A DNA stretch of 64,000 nt. Origin: Novipirellula herctigrandis. Its GTDB lineage: Bacteria; Planctomycetota; Planctomycetia; Pirellulales; Pirellulaceae. A program made the position numbers and the translations under genes. Location: positions 2,525,191 to 2,589,190 of the forward strand of contig SJPJ01000001.1 in the NCBI GenBank assembly GCA_007859835.1. The letters are read 5' to 3'. Positions 38,036-46,799 of this stretch are shown here, piece by piece. The first letter of the stretch is position 1; every line of letters starts with the position of its first letter. The notes beneath the pieces are model-generated. The model was not told the DNA's origin, made no database searches, and saw only the letters and a list, made by a program, of their open reading frames with translations.

Positions 38036-39420
38036 CGTTTCGATTTAACCAACTCAAGGAATTGAAGAAAAACCCACTTCGCATTTGCGTTGTCGGCCAT
38101 ACGAACCACGGAAAGACATCGACGATCCGGACGCTCGTTGAAGACGCTTCGTTCGGAGTCGTCGACAACGCGCCTGGCGTGACTCGCAATGTTGAAGAAA
38201 CTCGCGTGGCGATCAGCGGTAAATCCTTGTTCCACGTTCTCGACACGCCCGGATTTGAGTTGCTTGATGAACGTCTCTACGAATTGAGGGAAGCAAAGAA
38301 CTCGCGTTCCAAGGAACGCGAGATCGATGGTCTGATTAAGAAGCTGACTGGAAATCGAGGCGAGAACGATCGCCGTCTATTACGCACCCTCGAGGCCGTG
38401 AAGTCATCGAACTTGGTAATCCAAGTGCTCGATGTGCGAGAAGAAGCCACAGATCCTCAGTACCACGACGAAATCGAGTTCCTGCAGCGTTGTGGTATTC
38501 CGCTAATCATCACGTTGAATTTCGTAAATCACAAGCAGGCGAAAGTCGACGCGTGGCAAGACTACTTTCAACAGATCGGGATTCATACCTACACCAAGTT
38601 TGACGCTCACACCAGGCGTTGGAAAGACGAGCACACACTCTTTAAGAAAATGGAGAGCCTTGCCGCGGAGACACTTCATCAGGATTTTCTTTCCAGCTGG
38701 GTGGATTACCGGAAGGACTTTGTGGCAGAGGCTACGAAGTATTCTGCAACGGATATCGCAAGTCTAATCCGTGATGTCGCGAAGCATCGTCCGACGGCAT
38801 ACGGTGTTGATCGCAAAACACGAAGCGCGAAGCGGGCGGAGCTAAAAGAACAGTTCGAGATAGACGTGATTGAAATGAAGGATGAATGCATCAAGACGAT
38901 ATTGAAGCGGTTTCATTTTGAATTTAACGACATCGAAAACGACACTGACCAAGTTGATGACGCCGACACCATTACTGGAATGTCGCTTTTTGATAGCTCA
39001 TGGCTCAAGTGGGGTGCTGCCGCTGCCGGTGCCGCTGCCGGGTTAGCCGTTGACATGATGCTGGTGGGAGGAACTTTCGGTATTCCTACGTTGATTGGCG
39101 GAGTTGCGGGATACTGTTTGGCAACTGGATACGAGTACAAGAGTGATAAGGGAAGCTGTAAAGAGTCGATCAACGCGAGTAAGGCATTGCTGTTCCTTTT
39201 AGCTGGGATGACCATCAGTCTTGTTCGTGCGTTGAAAACGCGAGGACGCGCTGACCCACATCGCGTCGACGTACGCTTCGATAAGAAAGCACTCGATCCC
39301 AAGAGCGAATTCGCATCAAACATTGTCGCGTTGCACGAAGGAATGCATGTCGACTTTGACGATCTCGTCACCAGCGTGAGACGGGCAATCGATCCGCAGC
39401 AGGAGGCTTCCGAAAACTAG
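38032..39420 (+). CDS. DUF3482-type TRAFAC GTPase, membrane-associated
   Basis: A 462-aa GTPase. G1 is VVGHTNHGKTSTIR near residue 23, the T of APGVTR serves as G2, G3 is LDTPGFE, and the G4 region LNFVNHK is degenerate relative to NKxD. The C-terminal half has helices and a Gly/Ala-rich hydrophobic hairpin (AAAGAAAGLAVDMMLVGGTFG, about 330-375), as in YfjP/DUF3482 proteins. GTG 38032 overlaps the previous stop; the longer frame from 37999 would overlap 37 bp and is rejected. The combination with a DUF2868-like protein is a known pairing. Its role in the operon may be to gate or assemble the membrane complex. Confidence 0.85.
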   Translation: MTFRFNQLKELKKNPLRICVVGHTNHGKTSTIRTLVEDASFGVVDNAPGVTRNVEETRVAISGKSLFHVLDTPGFELLDERLYELREAKNSRSKEREIDGLIKKLTGNRGENDRRLLRTLEAVKSSNLVIQVLDVREEATDPQYHDEIEFLQRCGIPLIITLNFVNHKQAKVDAWQDYFQQIGIHTYTKFDAHTRRWKDEHTLFKKMESLAAETLHQDFLSSWVDYRKDFVAEATKYSATDIASLIRDVAKHRPTAYGVDRKTRSAKRAELKEQFEIDVIEMKDECIKTILKRFHFEFNDIENDTDQVDDADTITGMSLFDSSWLKWGAAAAGAAAGLAVDMMLVGGTFGIPTLIGGVAGYCLATGYEYKSDKGSCKESINASKALLFLLAGMTISLVRALKTRGRADPHRVDVRFDKKALDPKSEFASNIVALHEGMHVDFDDLVTSVRRAIDPQQEASEN

Positions 39421-39421
39421 A

Positions 39422-39979
39422 ATGGCGAATAGAAAACATGCCGTGATAACGATGCCACGCCTGCAAAAGGCGCTCGATGAGGTGCGAAGCGAACTTGATT
39501 CCTTTGGACTTTGGAACGAGCGTCTTGCCAACGTTGATGTATACCTTACTTGGATTGGCACCGCATACGGTTACCAGCTGTACCGAACAACTGGTCATAT
39601 CGAGATTCCTGCGTTTTCCATGGATAGGCTGAGCGAAGTCGTTTTTGGAGGTCCGCGTCGTACACTTCGTGATCTGTTGCGGCATGAATACGGTCACGCG
39701 GTGGCAGACACGAATCGGGGATTATTTCGATCCCGCCAGTTTCGAGCTGCTTTCGGAACTCCGCACGACAGTTGTATCGAGTCGGAGTATTGTTCTTCGG
39801 TCCATGTTTCACACTACGCCGCTACGGATTCGAGTGAGGACTTCGCCGAGGTCTTCATGTATTTCCTGAAGCACAACGGTAGAATTCCAAAAAGACTCAA
39901 GACACACACCATTGAAGCAAAATGGTCTTTTATCAGTCGTCTCTGCAGGCAAATAGAAGAAGGAAAACGCAAATGGTAG
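39422..39979 (+). CDS. HExxH zinc metallopeptidase-like protein
   Basis: A 185-aa protein. The zinc-binding motif LRHEYGHAVAD sits near residue 90 (HEYGH), and a downstream acidic segment SSEDFAEVFMYF near 140 supplies the third ligand, as in gluzincins such as the PF15887-type 'putative zinc-binding metallopeptidase' group. There is no signal peptide, so it should be cytoplasmic. The ATG begins one base after the GTPase stop, and the next gene begins about 37 bp later. A peptidase embedded in a GTPase/channel operon could be an effector or a processing enzyme; that is inference. Confidence 0.75.
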   Translation: MANRKHAVITMPRLQKALDEVRSELDSFGLWNERLANVDVYLTWIGTAYGYQLYRTTGHIEIPAFSMDRLSEVVFGGPRRTLRDLLRHEYGHAVADTNRGLFRSRQFRAAFGTPHDSCIESEYCSSVHVSHYAATDSSEDFAEVFMYFLKHNGRIPKRLKTHTIEAKWSFISRLCRQIEEGKRKW

Positions 39980-40016
39980 TTCGGACTCACAAATCCAGAC
40001 CAAGGCAGGCGAATTG

Positions 40017-40451
40017 ATGGGTTTCTTCTTCGACTTCATTGCGTTGTATGTCCAGCACTTTTCGGCGATTGATCTCCTGATCGTGTCCTTGGGGATCGCT
40101 ACGCTGGGATTTCAGCTTCAAGAGTGGCGGTTCTTGTCGGCGAACCAAGCGTTGATCAACAACCCTTTTCAGCACGCTCAGAAACGCGCTTATCGCGTGG
40201 TTCGGATCGCAACTTTGGCAATCGACGGATTTCCGCTGCTTGGATTGCTTGGAACAGTAGCTTCGCTGTTGGTCACTTTCGCAGGAATCAAAGGGAATCA
40301 CGTCACGTCCAACATCATCGCGGATTTCGCTCCAGGACTTACATCAACGGTCAGCGGACTGCTTTGCTCATTGGCGAACTTGGTTTTCTTGCAATTGTGC
40401 TTGGCGCCAGCAGTGGAAGTCTTTCGTCGAAAGCGATCACACAATGGATGA
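40017..40451 (+). CDS. TolQ/ExbB/MotA-like proton-channel subunit (minimal)
   Basis: A 144-aa membrane protein with three hydrophobic segments. The last two show the family signature: FPLLGLLGTVASLLVTFAGI, then IADFAPGLTSTVSGLLCSLANLVFL. The conserved Gly/Thr residues line the channel of TolQ/ExbB/MotA pentamers. It is shorter than ExbB (~240 aa) because the cytoplasmic loop is reduced to about 45 residues. ATG 40017 is preceded by AGGCAGG; a TTG three bases earlier is less likely. It overlaps the ExbD-like gene by 8 bp. In Zorya a MotA-like ZorA works with ZorB; here the helicase partners ZorC/D are absent and GTPases surround it. Confidence 0.88.
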   Translation: MGFFFDFIALYVQHFSAIDLLIVSLGIATLGFQLQEWRFLSANQALINNPFQHAQKRAYRVVRIATLAIDGFPLLGLLGTVASLLVTFAGIKGNHVTSNIIADFAPGLTSTVSGLLCSLANLVFLQLCLAPAVEVFRRKRSHNG

Positions 40452-40860
40452 AATGCTCGGAGGTCCACGGCTCGAAAAACGCATCATGCCACTGCTGGAC
40501 GTGGCACTATCCCTCGTTGGCGTGTTGATCCTGATGGTTTCGATCAGCAATGAACAACGCGAATCCGGGGTCGAAGGTAACGTCGCAACCCTCATTGTTC
40601 TTGAAAACGGAAACGTCATGTTCGGTGACAGTATCCTCGCAACTACTGAATCCGGCGTCGACAAGGCAAAGTTTGAGAGGTTCTTTGAGGAACTGGAAAC
40701 GCTCGACGCTCCATTGGTGCTGATGTACTACACACGGCCCTCAGACGAAGATCAGTCTGTTAACGCAGACGTTATTGCAACTTGTATAGGTACGATCGAA
40801 GCACGGGGCTTTAACCTTAAGGCGATCGGTCGCGATAAACCAGAAGGGGCTTCAGAATGA
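40444..40860 (+). CDS. ExbD/TolR-like stator subunit
   Basis: A 138-aa protein with a single N-terminal transmembrane segment (IMPLLDVALSLVGVLILMVS) carrying the Asp of ExbD/TolR/MotB proteins (PLLDV). This Asp is essential for proton passage in the family. The remaining ~100 residues form the usual small periplasmic alpha/beta domain (LIVLENGNVMFGDSIL ... APLVLMYYTRPSDE ... ADVIATCIGTIEARGFNLKAIG), matching ExbD. There is no OmpA-like peptidoglycan-binding domain, which separates it from ZorB and MotB. It overlaps the TolQ-like gene (8 bp) and the next gene (ATGA). Confidence 0.88.
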   Translation: MDEMLGGPRLEKRIMPLLDVALSLVGVLILMVSISNEQRESGVEGNVATLIVLENGNVMFGDSILATTESGVDKAKFERFFEELETLDAPLVLMYYTRPSDEDQSVNADVIATCIGTIEARGFNLKAIGRDKPEGASE

Positions 40861-41411
40861 ACGCATTAGAAGCAGCGGACATGGTGGACACTGCTGTCTC
40901 AGTTGGAATGCTGGCGCTGACAATTGGGTGTCCGGTCGCGGGTGTCACTTGGTTTGCCGCAAAGATGATGATTAAGCAGGGCGCTAAGATTGCGATCAAG
41001 CGTTATGCGTTAGGCGGCGTCGCAGGCGTGACAGCGACTGCAGCGGCATTCTTTGCGACCGGATCTGGTGAAGGAGACGGTTCCGCTGGCATCCCCTCGC
41101 TGGCTCCGCCCGGCATCCCTCAGGAAATGCTTGAAATGGATGCTTTGCAGCTTGTCGTTGAGCCAGATTCAAACGGTGACGACTCGGTGCGAATAGGTGA
41201 GAACATCGTTGAGAGAGACCAAATATTCATGCAGCTCTACCCGCTTGTCAGCTTCGGCAAGCTCACACGGGTCGAGTATAGGATTGACTTGCCAGGCAAG
41301 CAGCATGGTGAATGGAGCCTGTACATGAAAGAGATCGAGAGTAGTCTCGAGAACGTGAAGCCTAGCTTCGAGTTTGTCGAATCTTTGTCAGGGGATCGGC
41401 CAAATGAGTGA
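40857..41411 (+). CDS. Small membrane protein of unknown function
   Basis: A 184-aa protein with two hydrophobic stretches near the N-terminus (about 13-38, MLALTIGCPVAGVTWFAA; and 52-70, GGVAGVTATAAAFFATG), followed by an acidic soluble domain of about 110 residues without known motifs. It is coupled to the ExbD-like gene (ATGA) and overlapped by the next GTPase gene (8 bp). It probably belongs to the channel complex, since the whole block is translationally coupled. No homologue recognised. Confidence 0.7.
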   Translation: MNALEAADMVDTAVSVGMLALTIGCPVAGVTWFAAKMMIKQGAKIAIKRYALGGVAGVTATAAAFFATGSGEGDGSAGIPSLAPPGIPQEMLEMDALQLVVEPDSNGDDSVRIGENIVERDQIFMQLYPLVSFGKLTRVEYRIDLPGKQHGEWSLYMKEIESSLENVKPSFEFVESLSGDRPNE

Positions 41412-43125
41412 AGACTGCGAGATTCGGCGCATCATGTTTGTGGGCGCACAGCAGGCTGGTAAGACGACCATGATGTGCGGTTGGTTCCACCTCGCTAAAT
41501 CGGTTTATGCTGCGGATCCAATCATGGAGTATGAGCAAACAGCCCAACTTCTTGAAACGTACCAGCGATATATTGATGCAGCCGTCGTTGATCCGACAAA
41601 TCGTGGTGAAGTGACACGATCGCGGTTTCATTGTCAGCATCAACACCACAAATTTGATCTGGAATTGATCGATTACTCCGGCGAAGACATCAGTAGTAGC
41701 GCTAGCAAGTTCTTGCATAGCGCAGATGGCGAATCGCTTAATCCCCTCGAAGCTGGATTTGTAAGTGATTTGGAGAATGCGGATTGGATCATCATGGTTC
41801 ATGATCCCCAGAGTATCGCTGAGGGCACGGCAGCTCAGGTGGTCGATTCGCTGTGGCTAGCCAAAGTTCTGCCACGCTTACTTTTCGCTGGTGGTGACGG
41901 GACGATTGCGAACGCAACAATTTATTTGTCGCGTGGAGACCAGGCGAGCCAAGACGTTATAGATCAAGCTGAATCAAGCTTGCGCGAAGCAATTCAGTCG
42001 TCAAACTTGGCGACGTTGCCTATCAAGTGTGGTAACGCCAAGGTTTGGGAGCAGAAAGAGCAAGCGGCACCGGAGCGGCATTTCGCCCAGTTTTTTGCGC
42101 AAACCATGCTGAGCGTACTTAACCGACCTGGTGCGGTGGTGTTACCGAAATTAAAGCAACAAAGGGTAGGACGTTGGGCTTATGTGTTCGCTGTAGTTGC
42201 GGCCATTTTATTCGCTTCAATCTGGATGTATTTGGAGAAGCCGACACCGCAAGATGACCCTAAATGGCAGGGATTGATTGCTGAACTCGATAACCTGGAA
42301 GATGGCGCGAACAATTCGATAGATTACACCAAGGCACAAAAGCTTGTCGTTGAGCTGGATCGAGTGGAGTCACGATTCAAGACGGATTTTCCATCGATAG
42401 ATAGCCCAGAAGTATCGGGACGGATTGAAGACTTGCGTGCCGATTTGAACGCGATCGAAAAGCCGTCGGGAAGTGAGAAGATTGCCAGCGCAATTGTTGA
42501 ACTGCGGAAGCTTCACGGTCCGAACCTGACGGCGTTCTACGTCGGGCTCGCTGAGTTGGCAAAGAAGGAGCGTATGAATGATGTGGCATGGCAGAAGGAT
42601 GCGAGAGACGAATGGGAAGTGATTGAGAAGTTCTGTGAACAAGTGAGTGGAGGCGTCCCCGTGCAACTAGCTCATTCATCTTTTAAAGGTCCCTATTGGT
42701 GGACGAGCACGATTGGCGAGGACGATTTGAAGCTGGAAATCTGGCTCGCCGAGCCCGGCGACCCACAACCATTTGATGCCGATACCGACGAACTCGCTTC
42801 ACTTGGGACCGATATTAAAGGATCAGTTCAATCGGGCGATGAGTACAGCGTGCGGTGGGCTGGTGCCGTCGCTGAACAGAGCAGCGAGAAGAACCTTGTT
42901 GTGAATATCAAGTTTGATACACAGGTCTGGGTCAGGCTGTATTCGTATGACTTTGACAACGAGACGCTCGAATTCGTGAAGGTCCCCCGTGACGGTCCTC
43001 TAGGACTCGATTGGTTCGATCGCTCGCAGTCTGTCCGGGTCAGTGATGACGCCTATAATCTTATCGTTAGGATCAGCACCGAGTTGAAAGTGCCAGCGGC
43101 CATCCAGGAAGCTTTCAAGAATTGA
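41404..43125 (+). CDS. Membrane-anchored TRAFAC-like GTPase
   Basis: A 573-aa protein. The N-terminal GTPase domain has FVGAQQAGKTTMM (G1, about residue 15), LIDYSGEDIS as the G3 equivalent and WIIMVHDPQ, resembling the 'double-GTPase' family associated with bacterial conflict operons. A transmembrane helix sits near 262-282 (WAYVFAVVAAILFASIWMYL), and the C-terminal half is helical then beta-rich. ATG 41404 overlaps the previous stop, and the longer frame from 41374 is rejected. The stop overlaps a TTG of the next frame. It is likely the second GTPase switch of the complex, with its effector-like domain outside the inner membrane or facing the partner protein. Confidence 0.78.
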   Translation: MSEDCEIRRIMFVGAQQAGKTTMMCGWFHLAKSVYAADPIMEYEQTAQLLETYQRYIDAAVVDPTNRGEVTRSRFHCQHQHHKFDLELIDYSGEDISSSASKFLHSADGESLNPLEAGFVSDLENADWIIMVHDPQSIAEGTAAQVVDSLWLAKVLPRLLFAGGDGTIANATIYLSRGDQASQDVIDQAESSLREAIQSSNLATLPIKCGNAKVWEQKEQAAPERHFAQFFAQTMLSVLNRPGAVVLPKLKQQRVGRWAYVFAVVAAILFASIWMYLEKPTPQDDPKWQGLIAELDNLEDGANNSIDYTKAQKLVVELDRVESRFKTDFPSIDSPEVSGRIEDLRADLNAIEKPSGSEKIASAIVELRKLHGPNLTAFYVGLAELAKKERMNDVAWQKDARDEWEVIEKFCEQVSGGVPVQLAHSSFKGPYWWTSTIGEDDLKLEIWLAEPGDPQPFDADTDELASLGTDIKGSVQSGDEYSVRWAGAVAEQSSEKNLVVNIKFDTQVWVRLYSYDFDNETLEFVKVPRDGPLGLDWFDRSQSVRVSDDAYNLIVRISTELKVPAAIQEAFKN

Positions 43126-43136
43126 GCGGTTCATCG

Positions 43137-44462
43137 ATGGCGGAAAAGGTTCTCTACGGACATTCATCTGGGGCAAACGGGAGCGGCTACCGGATTTTAT
43201 CTCGGTCAGCGTCCGATAATCCTGTGAGCGACCTTGACGTGAACGCTTTAATTCAAAAGTTAAAGCTTCGTCCAGCAACCCTCGGCGAGGACATGGGCTG
43301 GTTCTGGCTTCCGTTTTCGGATCAGGCAAGGGTGCTCGCCGCTGCATTGGTCTGCACAAGTGAAAACGGGGTCCAAACCTTGCAGTTTCGCTTAGTGTTT
43401 TTCGGACTCGACGAGTGCGATCGATTTCACTGGCAGCCCTTTCATTTTCTTGCAGAAATGCGATCTCAGACGCGTTGGGAGGTTGGAGGCGACGGCGTGC
43501 TTCCCGGGCTTGTTCAAGGGTTGCCAGTAGAACCTTCGGTTGCCCACACAAATCCGTTCGAGTCATTCGCGATTGATTGGAAGGATTCAGCAACCGTGGC
43601 GGACAGAGTCCTGGCGGCATTCCTATCCAGTTGTCCTCTCAAAGATCGCCCCAGGATCGAGTTTCTCGCGCCAGAGCTAAGCGACCGCAACAATCCATTG
43701 ATTGTGTATCGAGCCGGTTCCAGCCCAGGCTTGTCCTCCGCAAGAAATGAAAGCGATGTTTCTTCGCAACGCACCTTTGACTTGAAGACGGCGGTGTTAT
43801 CCGGCGGAATTGCTTTGCTCTTGGGATTCGCGCTGTCATATGCTTTCTTAAAGACGAAGCTGGAAGAGAAAGATGCCCTGCTTGCTGACAGAGAGAGCGA
43901 GCTACGGCAGTATGAAGACAGTTCCGCTTTGCCAATTTCAACACCGGCGGTTCTTGACCCATCAAACACGAGCAGCAATCAAAGCGATGAGTTCGCCAAG
44001 TCGACATTGGCACAGCTGCGAACGCTTTTTGGTGAGCTATATTCAGAAAGCTTGTCGGCGGTGTCGGTTGATCAGGAAACGGCTCGCCTACTGCACTATC
44101 TCGACAACAAGGGTGCGTCAAACGACTACAGCGGTCTCCTTGCGAGCGGGCTGGAGAAGTGGATCGAAATCGAGGAACGACGCAATAGCGAGCAAGATCG
44201 CATTGCTGAGCAAGACCGGGCCGCAAAGCAACTGCACGAAACTCTCCTGGAATTGCGGAATCTGGTTGATGACGTTAACCGAAGATCGTTGCCGCGATCG
44301 GTTACGGCACCTGCGCGAGAGAAAACGGAACGAGAAACGGCTGAGGAAATCAACGCAACGATAGCAAAGATTGGCGAATTGGTTGAAACGCTTCGGGAAC
44401 TAACGAATCGTTCCATAAATGGCGTCGACTCAACATCTGTTGAAAAAACGCAAACTCGATAA
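43137..44462 (+). CDS. GTPase-associated coiled-coil membrane protein
   Basis: About 441 aa. The N-terminal region (1-205) begins VLYGHSSGANGSGYRILSRS, similar in flavour to N-terminal domains of GTPase-associated proteins (GAP1-like), which open with a 'YG...GY..laRS' stretch; I hold this loosely. A transmembrane segment follows near 222-242 (LSGGIALLLGFALSYAFL). The rest is charged, coiled-coil-forming helix (EEKDALLADRESELRQYE ... EQDRIAEQDRAAKQLHE). ATG 43137 is used; TTG 43122 would overlap the GTPase stop (TTGA). It is the last intact gene of the operon and likely bridges the GTPase to another envelope layer. Confidence 0.65.
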   Translation: MAEKVLYGHSSGANGSGYRILSRSASDNPVSDLDVNALIQKLKLRPATLGEDMGWFWLPFSDQARVLAAALVCTSENGVQTLQFRLVFFGLDECDRFHWQPFHFLAEMRSQTRWEVGGDGVLPGLVQGLPVEPSVAHTNPFESFAIDWKDSATVADRVLAAFLSSCPLKDRPRIEFLAPELSDRNNPLIVYRAGSSPGLSSARNESDVSSQRTFDLKTAVLSGGIALLLGFALSYAFLKTKLEEKDALLADRESELRQYEDSSALPISTPAVLDPSNTSSNQSDEFAKSTLAQLRTLFGELYSESLSAVSVDQETARLLHYLDNKGASNDYSGLLASGLEKWIEIEERRNSEQDRIAEQDRAAKQLHETLLELRNLVDDVNRRSLPRSVTAPAREKTERETAEEINATIAKIGELVETLRELTNRSINGVDSTSVEKTQTR

Positions 44463-44508
44463 ACTCAGGAACCATTCAGTATCTCACCCAACCAGTTTGC
44501 AGGCCAAG

Positions 44509-45428
44509 ATGGGCGACATCAAGTTATTCAAGACAAACGGCGACTCCGTCAATCAATTGGAGGGGACATCGGTTGCGTTGGAAAAGTCACTGCAGGAACT
44601 AATCGAAAAACACCTCGACGTGTTTTGGGTGTTCGATTCTTGGCTACCGAATACTCGACCGGCAAGACTCACGCCGGTCGAATCGACACTCTTGGCATCG
44701 ACGAGAACGGTTGCCCGGTCATCATCGAGTACGAACGGTCGACGAACGAGAACGTGATCAACCAGGGGCTTTTCTATCTTGATTGGTTGCTCGATCACAA
44801 AGCCGAGTTCGAGTTGCTGGTTTTGCGTACTTTCGGCCAGTCGATGGCGGACACAATCGAGTGGTCCGCTCCAAGACTGGTGTGCATTGCGGGTGACTTC
44901 ACAAAATACGATCAGCATGCGGTTCAGCAGATCAATCGAAACATCGAACTGATCAAATACAAACGTTACGGAACGGAACTGCTTTTGCTGGATTTGGTTC
45001 ATTCCGTGACGGCGGATGCGGGTAGCATCGAGCCAGTTGTCGATGTCGTCGGAGGCAAGTCGACAACGGTTTATAAGACAGTCACAGACCATCTGAGCTC
45101 CGCGAATGCATCGACCGTTGATCTTTACGAAGCATTGAAAGCGTTTTTGATGGGATTGGGCGATGACGTTCAGTTCAAAACACTGAAGTTCTATTTTGCG
45201 TTCAAGCGAATCAAGAATTTTGCGTGCGTAGAAGTTCGCAAGCAAACGGGCAAACTCCAAGTCTATGCCAAGGTCGATCCGGACACGGTGACTCTTGAGG
45301 AAGGGTTCACACGCGATGTCCGAGATATCGGACATTTCGGGACGGGGGATCTCGAAATCACGCTTGGTTCGATGGAGGATCTTGAACGAGCCAAACCTCT
45401 TCTCCTGCAAAGTTACGAAGATAGTTGA
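44509..45428 (+). pseudogene. Frameshifted DUF5655-type (PD-(D/E)xK-like) protein
   Basis: Two frames together make one protein of about 306 aa. The first runs from ATG 44509 (MGDIKLFKTNGDSV ... LEKSLQELIEKHLDVF), and the reading shifts near 44621-44630 to the frame ending at 45428 (GVRFLATEYSTGKTHAGRID onward). Adding one T to the TTTT run at 44623-44626 restores a continuous reading. The first part resembles a nuclease-like domain (RIDTLGIDENGCPVIIEYE). The second matches DUF5655, a small beta domain (VQFKTLKFYFAFKRIKNFACVE). The catalytic-site lysine usual after EY appears as E. Either a real pseudogene or a sequencing indel in a homopolymer. Confidence 0.8.
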
Positions 45429-45684
45429 TCGCTATTGAGCGACGTCTTCTTTGACGGTATCCATGCAACCGCATGAGCCTTGTGAGGCTCCTCGTAACCG
45501 TTGCCGTCTAGCGATCAGGTATGAGAGTTGCCGGTCTCGCCGAGTGATTGGCATTCGGCGAGAACGCGGCGGTGAGATTCGGGCATCAGAGGAATCAAGG
45601 TGTGACAAAGTCTCGGTAATCTTGGCCACAGGTGGCTTAGCCGCTTGAGGCCTGTGGGGTGCTTCTCGTAACGGAACTGAAACA

Positions 45685-46195
45685 TTACCCGGCGAGCATG
45701 ATTCGATCGTCAACCAGGAAACGTTTGACGAAGTGCAACGGCAAATCACGTCACGACAAACTCGCAGTTTTGAGACGGGCGAACGGAAGGCAAACCCGAG
45801 CGTGACACGGCGCTGCTGAGGGGTACCTTGATCTGCGGCCATTGCGACCGGCCGATGAGCACGAGTATCTCACAGAACGGTTCGATTCGTTATCTGTGCA
45901 ATCGCTGTCGCTCGACCGCAGGCGGGCGTCCGCCCTGCGCGGGCGTAAACGTGCATCACTGTGAGTGAAACCCTGATCATCACGACCCTTGGTCAGCCCC
46001 ACGCCAGCGATCCGGACGAGATGGCTGGGATCGACGAAGCCTGGAACAAGCTCGAAGAAGCCATGCAGAGAAATGCTACTGGCGACCATTCTTCGCCGAG
46101 TTATTTGGCACCATGCCGACCAAGAGATCACGCTTGACTTGATGGAAGACGCCACGGAGAGGATCGTGAACGCGAGCGGATTCGAGGTCGAGTAA
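45685..46195 (+). pseudogene. Relic of a large serine recombinase (C-terminal half)
   Basis: Fragments in successive frames show the C-terminal part of a serine recombinase. First HDSIVNQETFDEVQRQI from 45697. Then, after a frameshift near 45800, a zinc beta-ribbon (LICGHCDRPMST, YLCNRC, PPCAGVNVHHCE) ends at a stop near 45967. Further frames give DEAWNKLEEAMQRN (about 46033-46074) and a C-terminal piece ILRRVIWHHADQEITLDLM with stop at 46195. At least three frame changes and an in-frame stop show a dead gene. No N-terminal catalytic domain remains upstream (45429-45684 shows nothing). It marks the right border of the accessory region. Confidence 0.8.
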
Positions 46196-46570
46196 GCAGA
46201 GAACGCTCTCCGTTTATCTTGGAGCGGCCGGCGGCTCATAAATTTTCTCTGTTTCTCTGTTTGGCATAACCCGGCGTTCTCTCGTGTTCTTCGGAGAGAC
46301 CGGCTCTTCTTAGGGAGCAGCAAAATCCAGGATTTCAAAAACACAGTGTTTTGCGGGACCAAACCCTTTTCACGTAGTGACCGTCTGAGCGGTCGCTACG
46401 TTCGTTAACCCAGAGCGGCAGAGAAACGAAGAAACAAAGAAAACTGGCGCAGAGGGCCGAAATCAGCCCCGATCTCATAACCTAAGTAATGAGGCGGCCA
46501 GAGAAACGAAGAACGCGGCCGCGCGGCGGTGAATTTGCAAACAACGCGAAATACGGCGTAAAAACGAAAA
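46196..46570. other. Gene-free border region with small repeats
   Basis: No credible ORF. It contains the imperfect palindrome at 46373-46400, a directly repeated CAGAGAAACGAAGAA near 46424 and 46500, and TTTCTCTG repeats near 46246. It looks like degraded intergenic DNA between the recombinase relic and the tRNA gene. Confidence 0.5.
46373..46400. repeat. REP-like imperfect palindrome
   Basis: CGTAGTGACCG and CGGTCGCTACG form an 11-bp stem with one G-T type mismatch around the loop TCTGAG. It has no U-tract, so it is not a terminator. Its form is that of dispersed REP-type palindromes. Confidence 0.6.
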
Positions 46571-46601
46571 AAGGCCGGCATGGAAACCATGCCAACCTTT
46601 T
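46571..46601 (-). terminator. Rho-independent terminator of tRNA-fMet
   Basis: On the minus strand AAAGGTTGGCATGG, loop TTT, CCATGCCGGCCTTT forms a 14-bp stem whose two irregular positions are G-U wobbles in this orientation only, followed by a T run. It lies 43 bp downstream of the tRNA gene. Confidence 0.85.
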
Positions 46602-46643
46602 GTTCACTTCAGGGTCGGAAACGATTTTGATCGTTCCGAGAAG

Positions 46644-46717
<74 letters not shown>

Positions 46718-46770
46718 GTGATGTTGTTCACCCGTCGCAACAATCGTGTCGCTCAACGCGTGAGGGCAGG

Positions 46771-46799
46771 AATATCGCAAACCGAGCCTATCCTGTCAA
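46771..46799 (-). promoter_or_regulatory. Sigma-70-type promoter of tRNA-fMet
   Basis: On the minus strand TTGACA (46794-46799) is followed after 17 bp by GATATT (46771-46776): perfect -35, four of six at -10. Start would fall about 47 nt before the tRNA. Confidence 0.7.

Noticed and set aside
40017..40860. Zorya system (ZorA/ZorB)
   Set aside because: The channel proteins are minimal TolQ/ExbD types; the OmpA-like domain of ZorB and the ZorC/D or ZorE partners are absent.
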